A stretch of DNA of 60,000 bases from Apostichopus japonicus (GCF_037975245.1 NC_092580.1:32200001-32260000); one strand, 5' to 3'; shown: positions 1 through 11,655, counted from the first letter of the stretch. The notes: generated by a model from the sequence alone, not told the origin. A program made the numbers and translations.

Positions 1-21
1 GCCGGCCCTGAGGTAGTAAGG

Positions 22-1404
22 ATGAACACAGAGTTCAAAGCCTCGATCGAGAGATATCTAAAGAATTCAAACCAAGAATCACACCATCACGAACAGACCA
101 AAATTTCGCAAGTTACGTTTGCCAAGGAAGTCCAGAGTATGGTTCAAGTGATGCATGAAGAAATGGGCAATCCTTTTCTGGGGGAAACTAATGACTTGCT
201 CAAACTCGACAACAAGGATATTGTTGATCAAGCTGTGACGACCGCAGTATGCCAGACAAAAAAGATAGTTCAGCAACAATATGACGACTTTGTGACAGAA
301 AGACTACAAGACCAATCAACACATATTTCAAAACCAATTAGGAAAAACAGACTCTTATTACTTAGTCTTCCTCCTGTGAGAGTGAAATCCAGTTCAAAAT
401 TGAAAGTGTCGACATTGAAGAGCAAAGTGTCCTTATTTTCACGCCTCTACATTGCCTGCAAATCAAGAGATGATGACAAAGGTGACTATTTGAGACATGA
501 AAACAAGGCATGTCCCCCAGTATTATCCCAATTTAGAAACTTGAGACTAGGGAGCAAGTCGGATCTTCTTGTGTTCCTTGAAGCATTCTCAGAGTCTACA
601 AGTGGCATACCAGCTATACTATTATTCTAGATGGAGCAGTAATTGTCAATATACTTTGACCCATAAATGTCAAGACGTTTGACGACTATGGACTGAAGGT
701 GTTCTTGCCATTCATAAAACGGCAGTTGCAACATGCTAGTAGAGTGGATATAGTCTGGGATCAGTAAAGGGAACGCAGCTTGAAGACGCAGGCCAGGAAC
801 AAACGTTGCAGACTGCAGAGGTTTCCGAAGACGAGTTGAAGGCTCCAATAGTTTGCCAGGGAACTGGCAACAGTTTCTACGCCTCGACGAGAGCAAAACC
901 GAGCTGTTCAATTTCTTGCCCAAGCATGTATCTAATATGCAATTGGAACACGGCAAGATAGTAATCACAACCAGCAGGCCAAAGGTGTTGTGCATGCCTC
1001 CTCAGGACACATCAAATATATCACCCTGCGACCACGAAGAGGCAGACACTAGGATGATATTGCACCTTTCGCATGCATTCCATGAAGGGTTCCAGAATAT
1101 CCTCCTACGCACAGCGGACACATATATAGTGGTTTTGACCATAGCTGCAGTATCTAAACTAGGCATCCAGGAGCCATGGGTGGCATTCGGAACTGGTAAA
1201 AGCTTTAGATATATTCCAGTACATGAAATTGCTGCATCACTTGGCCCAAACAAGTGCCAAGCTCTGCCAATGTTCCATGCTTACACCGGGTGCGACACTG
1301 TTTCAGCATTTTACAGCAAATGGAAGAAATCTGCTTGGGAAACGTGGAATGTATATGAAGCTTTTACCATAGCATCCATGACCATGCCAAATTCTGGACA
1401 ATGA
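22..1404 (+). pseudogene. Broken repeat-encoded protein with HEEADTR and TGCDTVS motifs
   Basis: Two open segments (22-630, about 202 codons, and 853-1404, about 183 codons) read as parts of one protein. The stretch between them still has coding character in shifting frames (LKVFLPFIKRQLQHASRVDIVWDQ) but holds in-frame stops. The second half carries CDHEEADTRMILHL, then RTADTYIVVL, then FHAYTGCDTVSAFYSKWKKS. I recall such motifs from multicopy uncharacterised proteins in cnidarian and echinoderm genomes, which suggests a mobile-element gene, but I cannot name the family. The reading frame stops at 628-630 and the protein ends soon after KKSAWETW, so this copy is not functional as it stands. 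It may begin upstream of the window. No known function is claimed. Confidence 0.6.
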
Positions 1405-1451
1405 ATTGGCAGTACTGGAACGCTTTACGATTTTGTTATGAACCAGTGCTA

Positions 1452-1775
1452 TGGCCGAGTGGGAACCGGTGCTATGGCCGAGTGGATAAAGGCGGTGGCA
1501 TTTGAAGCAATGAGGCTTAGCAATCGGGAGGTTCTGGGTTCGATTCCCGGCCGGGTCATAGTAAGGTGGGTTTTTCATCCAAGAGCAATCTATGGTTTTC
1601 CCATCTGAAATGACTTTCTAAATTGAAAAGATTCCAAATTTGAGTTATAATGTTGAATTGGAAGCCACCCGACGTGTAAGTTGTAATCCATAAGCCCTTG
1701 CGGGTTTCTCCCACATTTGTGGTCGCTTAAGCGTCGTAAAAATAACTGCTGATTATTATTATTATTATTATTGTT
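1452..1775 (+). repeat. tRNA-derived SINE with ATT-repeat tail
   Basis: The head has a pol III A box (TGGCCGAGTGG near 1478) and B box (GGTTCGATTCC near 1537), spaced as in a tRNA with a long variable arm (Leu/Ser-like). A tRNA-unrelated body follows, and the copy ends in an (ATT)n run at about 1752-1772. The 3' strand GGTCATAG pairs with 5' CTATGGCC, but the cloverleaf is imperfect and there is no clean 7-bp acceptor stem, so a SINE or tRNA pseudogene is more likely than a working tRNA. The first bases of the head (GTGCTATGGCCGAGTGG) appear twice in a row at about 1447-1485, a small local duplication. Confidence 0.6.
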
Positions 1776-1920
1776 ATATGACAACAGCAGCACCATGGTA
1801 GATATATGGTATATATATATATATATGACTTCGAGTTGGTTAGCATCATGAGCTAGTATTGTTTGATACAGGTGTCAACGCAAACCTTCCTTACCGGTTT
1901 CGAACCTCTGGACATACAAT

Positions 1921-1996
1921 CAGCATCAATAGCCTAGTTGTTACGGTGTCCGCGTACAAAGCGGGAGGCCTGGGTTCGAAACCCGGTGGAGGCTGG
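1921..1996 (+). other. tRNA-like sequence, probably a pseudogene or SINE head
   Basis: A 76-base stretch has an A-box-like TAGCCTAGTTG, a possible CCGC/GCGG anticodon stem around loop GTACAAA, and a T arm with GGGTTCGAAACCC. The ends CAGCATC and GAGGCTG pair only in part. The fold is suggestive, but the acceptor and D arms are irregular. A covariance-model scan would decide between a real tRNA and a derived element. Confidence 0.35.
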
Positions 1997-2113
1997 AAGA
2001 TTTTTCACTGTTCTTCATTTTCCTTCCCATTACGTTTTCAATATTTCCCAAGAGTAGTTTCCACACATTAAATTTTGACTGCAGTACACTTTACCGTTCC
2101 ATTACTAAAATTT

Positions 2114-2312
2114 GGCGGCCATCTTTAAAAATGGCCGCCACATATCACATGTACCCATCTATTTCAAATCTTTTTATTCCATATACATAATTATTACATA
2201 TAAAGTGATTTTCAGGTATATCAATACCTCTAATTATCTATTAAATTCAGTGCAATCAATGATTTTGCACTAAAAATGTGGATTTTGGCGGCCATTTTCT
2301 AAAATGGCCGCC
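2114..2312. repeat. Two matching 26-bp palindromes 173 bp apart
   Basis: GGCGGCCAT...ATGGCCGCC occurs at 2114-2139 and again at 2287-2312. Each has 9-bp or longer perfect arms around a short A/T centre, and both are preceded by TTTGG or TTTTGG. Such paired hairpins could be the ends or subterminal parts of a small mobile element, or duplicated protein-binding sites. The DNA between them is AT-rich and has no open frame. Confidence 0.6.
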
Positions 2313-2316
2313 ATTG

Positions 2317-3618
2317 CTAATGTAGGCTCTTTTGGCGATGGCTCCACTTCCAGAAATGCTCCTTAGTATGTCCTCTACATGTGTGCCAAAGCTCATGCTT
2401 GTATGACAAAATGCCATATTTTCACTGGTATCTGCTTGACTAACAGCGCTGTTTTAGGTTTCCAAGGAGATCCGTTGGGTACGAAAGATGACAAGCAAAC
2501 ATTGCATATAAGAAACGGCAAACCACCAAAGAAACAGGTGACCAAACCAAACAGCTCTGAACTGTTGCCAAATTATGCAATATATTCATTCCGTCACAAT
2601 CCATCAACAGCTGGTAATCATTTTTCTCTCCCTCACCCAACCTCCAACGCCTCGGGCAGTTTTGCGGCATAGGCTACAACAGGCTCAGCTACAACACATA
2701 CTTTCAGCAGTAAAACGAAAAGCACGCATGCGTTTGAAGTACTGATGTGTCATCTCCAATCATCTACTTTTGTAAAGCAATGAACTCTGCATACCGTGGT
2801 AACTATTACCACCTCAACTAACAATAAATGTACAACAAGAGCGCAGTGCAAACATATATCTATTGTAATATATTTAATAACTAAAATGAGTAATTAGCTA
2901 CGTTACATCATTTTATTTTGCACCATACAGAAGAAATGATAAAGTTTACGCGAATTTGGATTGCATTAACATACTGCATGAATTAAACAGCTTCACCCTA
3001 TAACGTGCGTTATTGAAATTGTGTTATATGTGTATACTTTACCATAACCTAGGCAAGAAAGTTAACATTAAGTAACAAGCATTTCGTCCCTCTGACATAA
3101 TGTGAATGTGATTTTTTTTTCCAAATGTGAATCACAAATAAGTGATTCCGTGAATCCAACATGATGCACTGAGCTTTTGGTCAAATATTCATAAATATGA
3201 GTTATGTGTATAGGGGTTGTTACTAATCAGTAGTTTTATCCTTTCAACTGTGAGACTCAGTATATAAGATATATGACGCCCATGAAAAAGGCAAAGGCAA
3301 AGTGATAACAAATTGTTTAGTCCACACAAAGTCGCACGTTAACAAAGAACGAGGAATTAACGTTAACGAAACAGGCAAACTCAGGTGTTCCAAATCAAAC
3401 AATAGCAAATTAGCATACAATAAAGTTGTAACAAGATAACACAATGTTTTATTCATGGATAAGGTGCTCATTAACTCAATTCGTTTCCCCATTTTCAAAT
3501 AGCTGAACCTTGTCTAGGAATCAAGTCAACGAACCCGGCAAGCACCAACAACTTGGTTGTGATCATCGGTTTGTCCTGTCGTCCATAAAGTGATTTATGT
3601 GTGTAAATTTACTCAACG
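2317..3618. other. Intergenic, 3' flank of the first GPCR gene
   Basis: I see no gene. Short open frames here have no recognisable motifs. A reverse-strand AATAAA at about 3448-3453 lies some 170 bases past the stop of the GPCR gene that ends at 3619 and is a plausible polyadenylation signal. Confidence 0.4.
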
Positions 3619-4794
3619 TCATTGCTCGGAAATTGTTAACTGGCGCCTCGTCAACGAACCTTGATGGTTGCTACTTCCAAATATCTGCCAACGGCTCGGA
3701 AACTTGAGCATCTTTTTGATCTCTTCTCTAATAGTTTTATTTCCGAATCCATATATGTAAGGACAAAAAACACCAGTTCTGTACGCGAATAAGTGAATCA
3801 ACACATACGCTTTCGGTGAAACATTCTCTGGAGTTATTACTCCGGTAAGTAAGAAGATAGAAAATGGTACCCAATTGATAACATATGTCGCCAATACGAT
3901 GAAGAGGCGCAGCGCCGATTTGGCTTCTCTCATCATACGACCATAGGAGTGGTTTCTAACACTGACATTTCGAGCCGGTGAACGCCGAGTGCTCTCCCGA
4001 GCTGGCTGGCCGCTGTTCGATTCAGTCTGGGGAGTACATTCCATCGATGCAGACACTCCAGTAGTCGGTCTAGTATCAAAGGCTGACGTGGCGGCTATCT
4101 CTCGAATATGCCGTCTAACCGTCCAGAAAATGTGGGCATGAATGAATGTCATAATAGGGATGGGTACTATCCAATGGGCAACAAGAATCATCCCGTAGAT
4201 CTTAGATGGCACCATGAAACTCAAATTGCATCTTCTTGTAAGTCGCCAGATGAGGCCCTTACCAATCCACAGAAGCCCCGATACTACAATGCCATACGTA
4301 TAGCCATATATTGCAATGGATGCCAATGCAATTATGGATCTCCTCGGTGTGAGTATTGTGTTGGCCGTGAGAGGCCGACAGATTGTAATGTAACGCTCCA
4401 CGGTGGTAGCTAAGAGACAAAATGTGATTTGTATTGATAGAGCTAAGTTCGGGGATCCTTCCAAGTAGCAAGATGGCTGGGTGGTGAAGAAGAAAAGGTC
4501 GAAGAGTGACTGCATCGGATAAGCTGAAATGTCGTTGATCAAGCAAAAAAACATCAATACAACTGTGAAATTGTTTGAGACCGTACGGATGTGCCTCTTC
4601 TTGATAAAGACTAGAATAACGCAGATATTGCCAAAAGAACCAAATAAGGCGACGGGAACCGTTGTCAGAACGGTAAACCTAACAAGATCAGGAGTTACTT
4701 CTCCAATATTATTAAATGAAGCTTCAGATGATATATTCATGACTTTCATCGACATCTTGATTGCAGATAAGAAAATAATGCGTTCGAGAAACAA
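3619..4794 (-). CDS. Class A (rhodopsin-like) orphan G protein-coupled receptor, intronless
   Basis: This single-exon frame of 391 residues encodes a plasma-membrane receptor with seven hydrophobic segments at roughly residues 39-63, 72-97, 112-138, 152-175, 198-224, 293-318 and 329-351. Class A marks are GN in TM1 (55-56), a Cys before TM3 (109) that can pair with Cys189 in the second outer loop, ERY (133-135) in place of DRY, NWVPF in TM6, and CPYIYGFGN (344-352) in place of NPxxY. The last motif resembles the NAxIYG end of melatonin-type receptors, but the ligand is unknown. The third inner loop is long and Ser/Arg-rich. The start may be the Met at residue 19 (MNISSEASFNN), which aligns better with the paralogue and carries an N-glycosylation site. 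Its paralogue lies divergently 1.9 kb away. Confidence 0.9.
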   Translation of the reverse strand: MFLERIIFLSAIKMSMKVMNISSEASFNNIGEVTPDLVRFTVLTTVPVALFGSFGNICVILVFIKKRHIRTVSNNFTVVLMFFCLINDISAYPMQSLFDLFFFTTQPSCYLEGSPNLALSIQITFCLLATTVERYITICRPLTANTILTPRRSIIALASIAIYGYTYGIVVSGLLWIGKGLIWRLTRRCNLSFMVPSKIYGMILVAHWIVPIPIMTFIHAHIFWTVRRHIREIAATSAFDTRPTTGVSASMECTPQTESNSGQPARESTRRSPARNVSVRNHSYGRMMREAKSALRLFIVLATYVINWVPFSIFLLTGVITPENVSPKAYVLIHLFAYRTGVFCPYIYGFGNKTIREEIKKMLKFPSRWQIFGSSNHQGSLTRRQLTISEQ

Positions 4795-4819
4795 TAGGTG
4801 TGACTGTGACGAAAATTAG

Positions 4820-6725
4820 AAGCGCACCCGGTCAATAAGCCTGTGTTTCATGAATGTACATAAATAGTTTTTATTTGTAAACTTCAATACAATTTCCAAC
4901 GTGTGTACGGTGCCAGATCACACTTGTGCTAAACATTAAGTAAATGGAGGCCGTTTGCCGATAAAGAAAACATGTAATATGTATAAATGTGATATTCCCT
5001 GCTTATATGTGCGACGATCGTCCAATCATTAATATATCTGTTTGCTTTTACAATCTATAGGAGATTTCGGTAATGCGTGGCCATTGGTCGACGTTCTATC
5101 TGCATAATATTAATAAAACCTGAGCTTTCATCAAGGCAAATCAAAGGAGTTCAAATAAAGGTTACTAATATTTGCCAATAGATCTTCAATTATATCTGAC
5201 AGGAATTCAATTTCAGCGGAAAATAATACAAAACTTCTTTCTTCCTTTTTGTTTTATTAACTCTTCCGTTAATGGATGTAAGACCACGATAAATTCGACT
5301 CCAAGTTTGAGACCGACTTGGAATCGATTTGACCCCGACTATTGAAGATGTACTGCATCATGCCAAAATTGTTGTCTCAACATATCTGTAGCTGAAAGTC
5401 CCATTAAAGGTAATATCCAAACCTCGTTTAGCTTATATGGACAAAATGAGACCTAATTTAATAGAAACGGACTATCTAGTCTATAAAAGACGCAGATATA
5501 TCAACAATGATGCAGAACTCGATCGGGCTTTGCATTGTTTTCTACACATGAGAACTAAAAGATGTAAAAGACACCTTTGGGAACAAAATTTACATCAATA
5601 TCTCTCCAAGCAGACATACTAAACCAGCTGGATGCTGGGCACGTGGGACAGCCACGACGCCTCTCCGGAGACTCTGTCTGTTAGCCCAACATCAACCCTG
5701 TCAACCAATGAACTAATGGAACCACACGTCATACTTTCCAAGATAGCCCCTGAATTGGAATGGCAATTATCTATATATACACCTTTATAGTCACACAACG
5801 TTGCGCAGATTATAAACCCTCTGGGACCACCAAAATAAATCATCGCACAAAATGGACAACAATTCCATGTTCAACCATATCAAAAAATTGAAAGAATGAA
5901 TTACAAACGTTTAGCTCTTACTATAATCTGATAGTAACCGAAAATTGGGCATGTTGCGGTTTATAAACGTGTATTCGCATTACCCTTCTTAAACGGTAGG
6001 GCTCGTGTATAATGTAGACTTGGAAGGTGTGTGGAGTTATGCTTCCGGAGTTTTGATATAACAGGGGTGACCTTACAACCATATTTATTTCATCTGCAAC
6101 TCTATGGATTCCCTTGTTATGATTTCTTAGTTATATCATAAAAGCCGTTGCCGTAGATTTTCACGCAAAAACCTCCTGTTACCAAATACTATCTATGATA
6201 CATGATCACTTAATGTTCTTTAAGACAATTCTAAAATGTTGATAACAGGAAAGCCGTTCCCGTGGATTTTCATGCAAATGCGTCATTTTTACCAAATACC
6301 GATGATACATGCGCACATTAAACGAACATTTCCAATTAATTTGTTTGTTGAAGTGCAATATATATGTAAGGCAAATGTAACCATATTGATTATTCGTTAT
6401 CATGTAGCTACAGATGCTCTGGAATCGTTTACTAAATATTGTCTGGAAAGATTTCTGAAAGTTGCCTTTGCCGAGAATACACGTTTATACAACCACTGGA
6501 AATATTTTTTTTCCAGCAGTCACATTATTTTAAGTTTAGTTATTATAATTAGTCATAATAAGAGCATCGTTGAAACGCACTGTTCGCGGCCACAACATAG
6601 AACTGGCAGGAATTACAGTATTGTGAAAACATTCAATCAGCTGATAAATTTGGTGAAATTTCACTGAATCTGTCATTATAAGTAACCTGATTATAAAAAA
6701 AAAAAAAAAAAGTCATCTCATCGCC
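4820..6725. other. Shared upstream region between two divergent GPCR genes
   Basis: These 1.9 kb separate the start codons of two receptor paralogues that point away from each other, so they should hold both promoters. The DNA is AT-rich with only short chance open frames (for example 5437-5622). A poly(A) run of about 17 sits at 6694-6711, just before the second start codon. I could not identify a specific promoter element. Confidence 0.4.
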
Positions 6726-7823
6726 ATGGCGGGAAGGAACAACCAATCTTTCAACAATAATATTGAAGATCTCACCTCTGATATTCTTATCTTTAGCATA
6801 TTCACATGTGGCCCAGTGATCCTGGTTGGAACATTTGGCAATCTTTCCGTTATAGTAGTGTTCTTCAGAAAACGGCACATCAGGACCACGTCCAACTATT
6901 TCATGGTTGCATTGATGTTTTCTGTCGCGTGGGTCAATATGGTTGCCTATCCCATGCAAGCAATGTGCGATGTGTTTTTGATCGTTACTCAGCCTATGTG
7001 CTACTTGGCCGGTATGGCTAGTATTATGTCGTCCTTGTTCATGACTTTGTCTTTGCTGGCAACGACGGTCGAAAGATACATTACCATTTGTCAACCCTTA
7101 ACAGCACACACGATAATAACTCCAAGAAGAGCTGTTACCATCATATCATTTCTCGCATTCTATGGGGTTCTCCTTGGAAGTGGTTTCTTTGGTACCGTCT
7201 GGATCGGAAAGGGAGAACTATGGCGCCAAACTCGGCGTTGTAACTTTAATTTTATGATGCCATCGACAATCATGGTGCAGTTCATTTTAGGTCATTGGAT
7301 GCTTCCTTTACCCGTTATGATCTTTATTCACCTTCACATATTTCTTACCGTTAGGAGACATATTCGCGCAATTGCAGCAGTACAATGTGGAACAAACGTC
7401 CGATCTCCTGTAGGGGAAGACCCTGTCGGTCTTCAACGCGGCGGCCAGGGAAACATCCTTGCACGTGACGGACAAAGATCTGCCCACAGTCGTCTAATGA
7501 AGGAGGCTCGATCTGCCATGCGCTTAGCTCTCGTTATTGCAGTTCACATATTTAACTGGGTTCCTTTCACCGTCTTTTTGTTGACAGGTGTGCTCAGATC
7601 AGAGAACATTTCTCCTAAGCAGTATATCCTTGTTCATTCGTTTGCATACAGCACTGGATTAGTCTGTCCTTATATCTACGGATTTGGGAACAAATCAATA
7701 CGCACTGAAATTCAAGCAATGTTGTGTGGAAAACTTACCAACTGTACCACTTCAACCAGGGATCCTCGAGCTCATAGGATTGCAGCGATTACTACTGGCC
7801 TTCCTCGACAATTTACCATGTAA
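6726..7823 (+). CDS. Class A (rhodopsin-like) orphan G protein-coupled receptor, intronless paralogue
   Basis: This single-exon frame of 365 residues has seven membrane segments. N-glycosylation sequons lie in the short N-terminus (NQS at 6-8). GN in TM1 (38-39), Cys92 and Cys172 for the outer disulphide, LATTVERYITIC with ERY at 116-118, NWVPF (277-281) and CPYIYGFGN (314-322) match the receptor at 3619-4794. Long stretches are shared (KRHIRT, AYPMQ, TPRR, WIGKG, VRRHIR), and by eye about half of the residues are the same, so the two arose by duplication. The start ATG follows a poly(A) run and gives an N-terminus of the expected short length. An AATAAA at 7879-7884 is a likely polyadenylation signal. 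The ligand is unknown; a melatonin-like TM7 end is the only hint. Confidence 0.9.
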   Translation: MAGRNNQSFNNNIEDLTSDILIFSIFTCGPVILVGTFGNLSVIVVFFRKRHIRTTSNYFMVALMFSVAWVNMVAYPMQAMCDVFLIVTQPMCYLAGMASIMSSLFMTLSLLATTVERYITICQPLTAHTIITPRRAVTIISFLAFYGVLLGSGFFGTVWIGKGELWRQTRRCNFNFMMPSTIMVQFILGHWMLPLPVMIFIHLHIFLTVRRHIRAIAAVQCGTNVRSPVGEDPVGLQRGGQGNILARDGQRSAHSRLMKEARSAMRLALVIAVHIFNWVPFTVFLLTGVLRSENISPKQYILVHSFAYSTGLVCPYIYGFGNKSIRTEIQAMLCGKLTNCTTSTRDPRAHRIAAITTGLPRQFTM

Positions 7824-7844
7824 CGTGCAGTATCTCTGGGTATT

Positions 7845-7970
7845 AGGAAAGCTGGGTATTATGTTAGAACACTCAAAAAATAAATAGTCTGTCCCTATAT
7901 CTACGGATTTGGGAACAAATCAATACGCTAGGAAAGCTGGGTATTATGTTGGAACACTCAAAAATTAAAT
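7845..7970 (+). repeat. Partial duplication of the receptor's TM7 code in the 3' flank
   Basis: The stretch at about 7887-7930 repeats the coding sequence at 7666-7705 (GTCTGTCCNTATATCTACGG and the following GGGAACAAATCAATACGC) almost exactly. Around it, TAGGAAAGCTGGGTATTATG plus ACACTCAAAAA occurs twice (near 7849 and 7930). The layout is a tandem duplication of the gene's 3' end, now out of the main frame. Confidence 0.85.
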
Positions 7971-10585
7971 GTATTAATTTTAATTTTTTCTGCAGAAAAG
8001 GTCGTCCCTAGTACCCCCCCCCCCCCCCCCGTCCACTAAAAACACGTTCGAATGAGCGATCACGCTCACGGAAAGATCATAGTTATCCGCCTGTGTTAAA
8101 TTTTATCAAAATGTAGAAAATCCAGTTCAAGTGTAACATTACTAATTACGATTCGTGAGTTTTATCTAGGAAAACGGTATAGTAATATGTCCACGATGAC
8201 TTCATCAGGGTTTGACACAGCTTAACTAAAGATAAGCCTATAGATGTTGTAATAACTGGTTCAGGAAAGGAATAGAATGATCGGGACGTGGATACTTAGT
8301 GTATACTAGGATTGCCATAAGCAGGGTAATGATCAAAATACTTGACGCGTTTTGTGTCTCAAGTCGATGTGAAGATCCAAGCAGTTTACTGCTGACTTGA
8401 GTTCATATTACTCTTAGACAGAATGTACACCAGCCTGTACTGCTTGCTTACGGCCACCTGTGTTTTGTTTACCGCCAGATTCACTAAAGTGAACAATGGC
8501 GTCGAACAGTAGTATCTCAAATAAACCGAATGTGCAAATTAACTGCCATCAAAGTTAAGGGAATGGGTACACGGCACACGTGGCTATGGTTGTCATAAAC
8601 ACGTTTGACGTTACATGAAAGAGAGCAATGTGGTTATGTATGTTAGACCTCACAAGAGAATGCCCAATTTCAATGCCATTGATCCCGACTACTCGCAAGG
8701 AAACTTCGTCTGCGGCTTTAAGCGCTTTATTTGCATGGCGACTCAAGCTCCATATCCTTCCATGAACTACCAGGGTAATTCCTAATCTGGGAGTGTGGTG
8801 TATTACTTTAGACAAGCACGATGGTGAAGACAATATCCATAGAGAGAATGTTTTGACTAATTTGATTTCTGCCTTTTCAGTAGGCCTACTCATGAAATGG
8901 CGAAACTCGTTTTCTTCTCTCGTGTAAGAATTACGGAGTTGTGAGGTCCCATTGGCTCATGTACATTACGTACTCATACGAAACTTCTGTAGAAAAGGTA
9001 ACCCTATATACTTGTGGTTGATAGCTGTATGATGCTAATGTTTCAGTCGGGTAATTCAACTTTGCATGGGAATTTTAATGTGAGTATGGCATAATCTTAA
9101 CCTTATTTGTTTGTCAATACTGTTATTGTTATTTTTGCTTTCCTGACTATTCTCTAGTTTGATAACATGCCAACATGCAGAAGCTCAGCTAAACTTCTAT
9201 TTGAGTAATTTGTTTTGATAAGTCATATTTCTGAGCAGTTTATTCATTTGTTTGTGCGAACAATATAAGACATAGGCGGGATAACGGTGTCATTTAATTT
9301 CCTCCCGTCTCCGTTTTCTTTGCCTTATGATCGTTCTTGGCAACATTTATTAAAAAAAGACATAAAGATAAATGTTTTTTCTTTATATCTTTATTGAAAT
9401 AAAACAATGATAAAAGTTAGAATACTTGAAAAGTCAAAAGGCTGTGTTCTTGAATACTTAAAATACACAGCTGCCTTTGTAGTATCTTTAAACCAAAATG
9501 CAAAACTGTATCGAGGGTTTTTATGGATGACTTCATCGGAACAGGGGGTGAGCAAAATGTTATCCTTGTATGATATCTTGTAAAGTTTTGTTCATTCATA
9601 CTTAGTAAAGATTCCTAAATCCTATTGGTCCATTCAGGTCAGCTGACCGTGGTTAATCCTGTGAGTAACGCACGGTAAAATTACCGGCGGATGAATACAA
9701 TTGTTACCATGTTACCATGTTTTGTCGTCTGCTTTGATGAGCTATCGAAATACATCAAAAGCACAAAATGGCTAATATAACGTTTGATTTGAACTTCGAT
9801 TTGCGCACTTTAGACGAGGTAGACACTCAGGAAAACAATGGAAGATTTGCAAACCTGGTTGAGAAAGACTTAATTCACAGAAACGATCTTGTTCAAAAGT
9901 CTTGCAAGATGCCATCAGAGGTAAAGGACGCGAAAACATGGATCCGCACTCGAGTCTAGGCCAAAGTGTAGGCTGCACAGCTGTTGCCTCCAACAATGAA
10001 ATTAACGTTACTGCTGCTGTTAGGGCTGAAACGTTTAACATGTCCAAACTGTTTTCCAAATGTTCTTTCCAAAGTCCTGTGAATGTTTACTTCCAAAATT
10101 CATAGTTATATCCGTATTAAAACACCAAACAGTTGTGGATGCTTTGAGTTTAAATATATCCAGTATCTGTCCGTAATTAAATGTTCGCAAGGCCGTTATG
10201 TTGATCATAGTGTTATAAATTTAAAGTTAAACGACCGCAGTGCCAAGCACTGTGTAGTGTGTACGTTCAAGTGAGTGTACGTGTTCAATACAAGGCCTAC
10301 TATGTTATCGTATGACTGTATACCATACGTACATGTTTGTTCCTAGAATGGTTGCTATGGGAACCAGAAGCTGTAGGGTATTGATATGATGAAGCCAACT
10401 AGTAATTGTTTGTAGTTCCTTATGTTTGGCAATATTGCGGCCATAAAACTATTTTTGAAAGGTCTCAATAATATTAGTTAAAATGTTATTATGGTTCATC
10501 TTTTATGAATGACAGCCTTTCAAAGACGTTTCCTTTATAATTATTCACTATCGTTCAGTATTACTTTATAATTGCACATGTACAT
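7971..10585. other. Intergenic, no recognisable gene
   Basis: AT-rich DNA with a poly(C) run at about 8016-8030. Open frames at 8555-8893 and 9768-10105 have no motifs I recognise. At about 9650-9690 there is one arm (TTAATCCTGTGAGTAACGCA) of the palindromic MITE found whole at 12840-13005. Confidence 0.4.
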
Positions 10586-11278
10586 CAGGCGCGTATCCAG
10601 GATTTTCAAACCCGGGGGGCGCGAATTACTATCTAAGCGGAGCGCCACCATCGGTTGGCGCGCAGCGTACAAGAAAATTTCTTGTTTTGAAACCCCCCCA
10701 GATCACCGGAAACGGCACTTCTCGGGCATGAAATGACCAACCAGATGTACACTTTTTGCCTGAGAACCAGGTATTTCCTAATAGTTTTTTTTCCATCCAT
10801 AACCTTTCTGAAGTTTGTCAACCCGGCACACATCATGTTCGACCTGATGGCATCTCCTGTGGGTCTTTGCTTTTGTAGGTGATTCTACGTCGCGGCCCAC
10901 AATACCCGTCAGCCCCACTTTTCAAGGTTTTAAGCCCCATACTTGTTCAGAATTTGTTCACAAAATTCACATTTCTCGTGAATAAACTCACTTGAAAACA
11001 TACCCATAATGTTGTAAAAAATTTCATCTATGGACAACCAATATAGAAAAACTTCCTTGAACCCCTAACAGACCGGTGAAAATTGCACGAGTAGAGAGAA
11101 GTGTGATGCAGAATGTTGGTCAGAAATTTTCGAAAATTCAGACACAGTTAATTTCTTGGTGTACAAACATTAAAACCTGTTATAACGGCTATTATAAAAC
11201 TTGGTTGAAGGAAATGAAAAAATAGCAGATATTTCCTTCAACCGAACACTACACACATAGGCGTAGGAGGCGCGGCGG

Positions 11279-11655
11279 CAGTGGCGGAGCTAGGGGCATT
11301 GGTCAGGAGTGGCGAGAATGGTCTGTAGGGGCGCTTTCGACACTATCTAAGCGGAGCGCCACCACTGGTTGGCGCGTAGCGTACAGAAAATTTTTGAATA
11401 AAGATACTCCCTAGATCGCCGGAAATGACCCTTTCCGGGCCTGGCTAATTTGCAGATAAACGAAGAATAAGGTGTCATCGCCAAATTACACCAAGAAAAT
11501 GTGAGAAATGTCAATAAGTAGATGAGAGTGCATTAAAAAAGGTAATAATCTAGAATAAGTAAAAAGTGGTAAAGAGCTGAAAAAGGCGCCAGCAGTCCAT
11601 TTGAGTCCGTCAGGGGGGGCATCCACCCCCCGACCGTATGGACGCTCCGCCACTG
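11279..11655 (+). mobile_element. hAT-like MITE, copy 1, with 8-bp target-site duplication
   Basis: The element starts CAGTGGCGGAGC and ends GCTCCGCCACTG, and is flanked on both sides by CGCGGCGG (11271-11278 and 11656-11663), a perfect 8-bp duplication typical of the hAT superfamily. It has no coding capacity. It holds the core TATCTAAGCGGAGCGCCACC with GGTTGGCGCG after it, and a hairpin CCGGAAATGACCCTTTCCGG. Confidence 0.85.

Noticed and set aside
1452-1560. Functional tRNA gene
   Set aside because: A and B boxes are present but the acceptor stem does not pair well, and a SINE body and ATT tail follow.
8555-8893. Minus-strand open frame of 112 codons
   Set aside because: No start context, motif or repeat support; likely chance.
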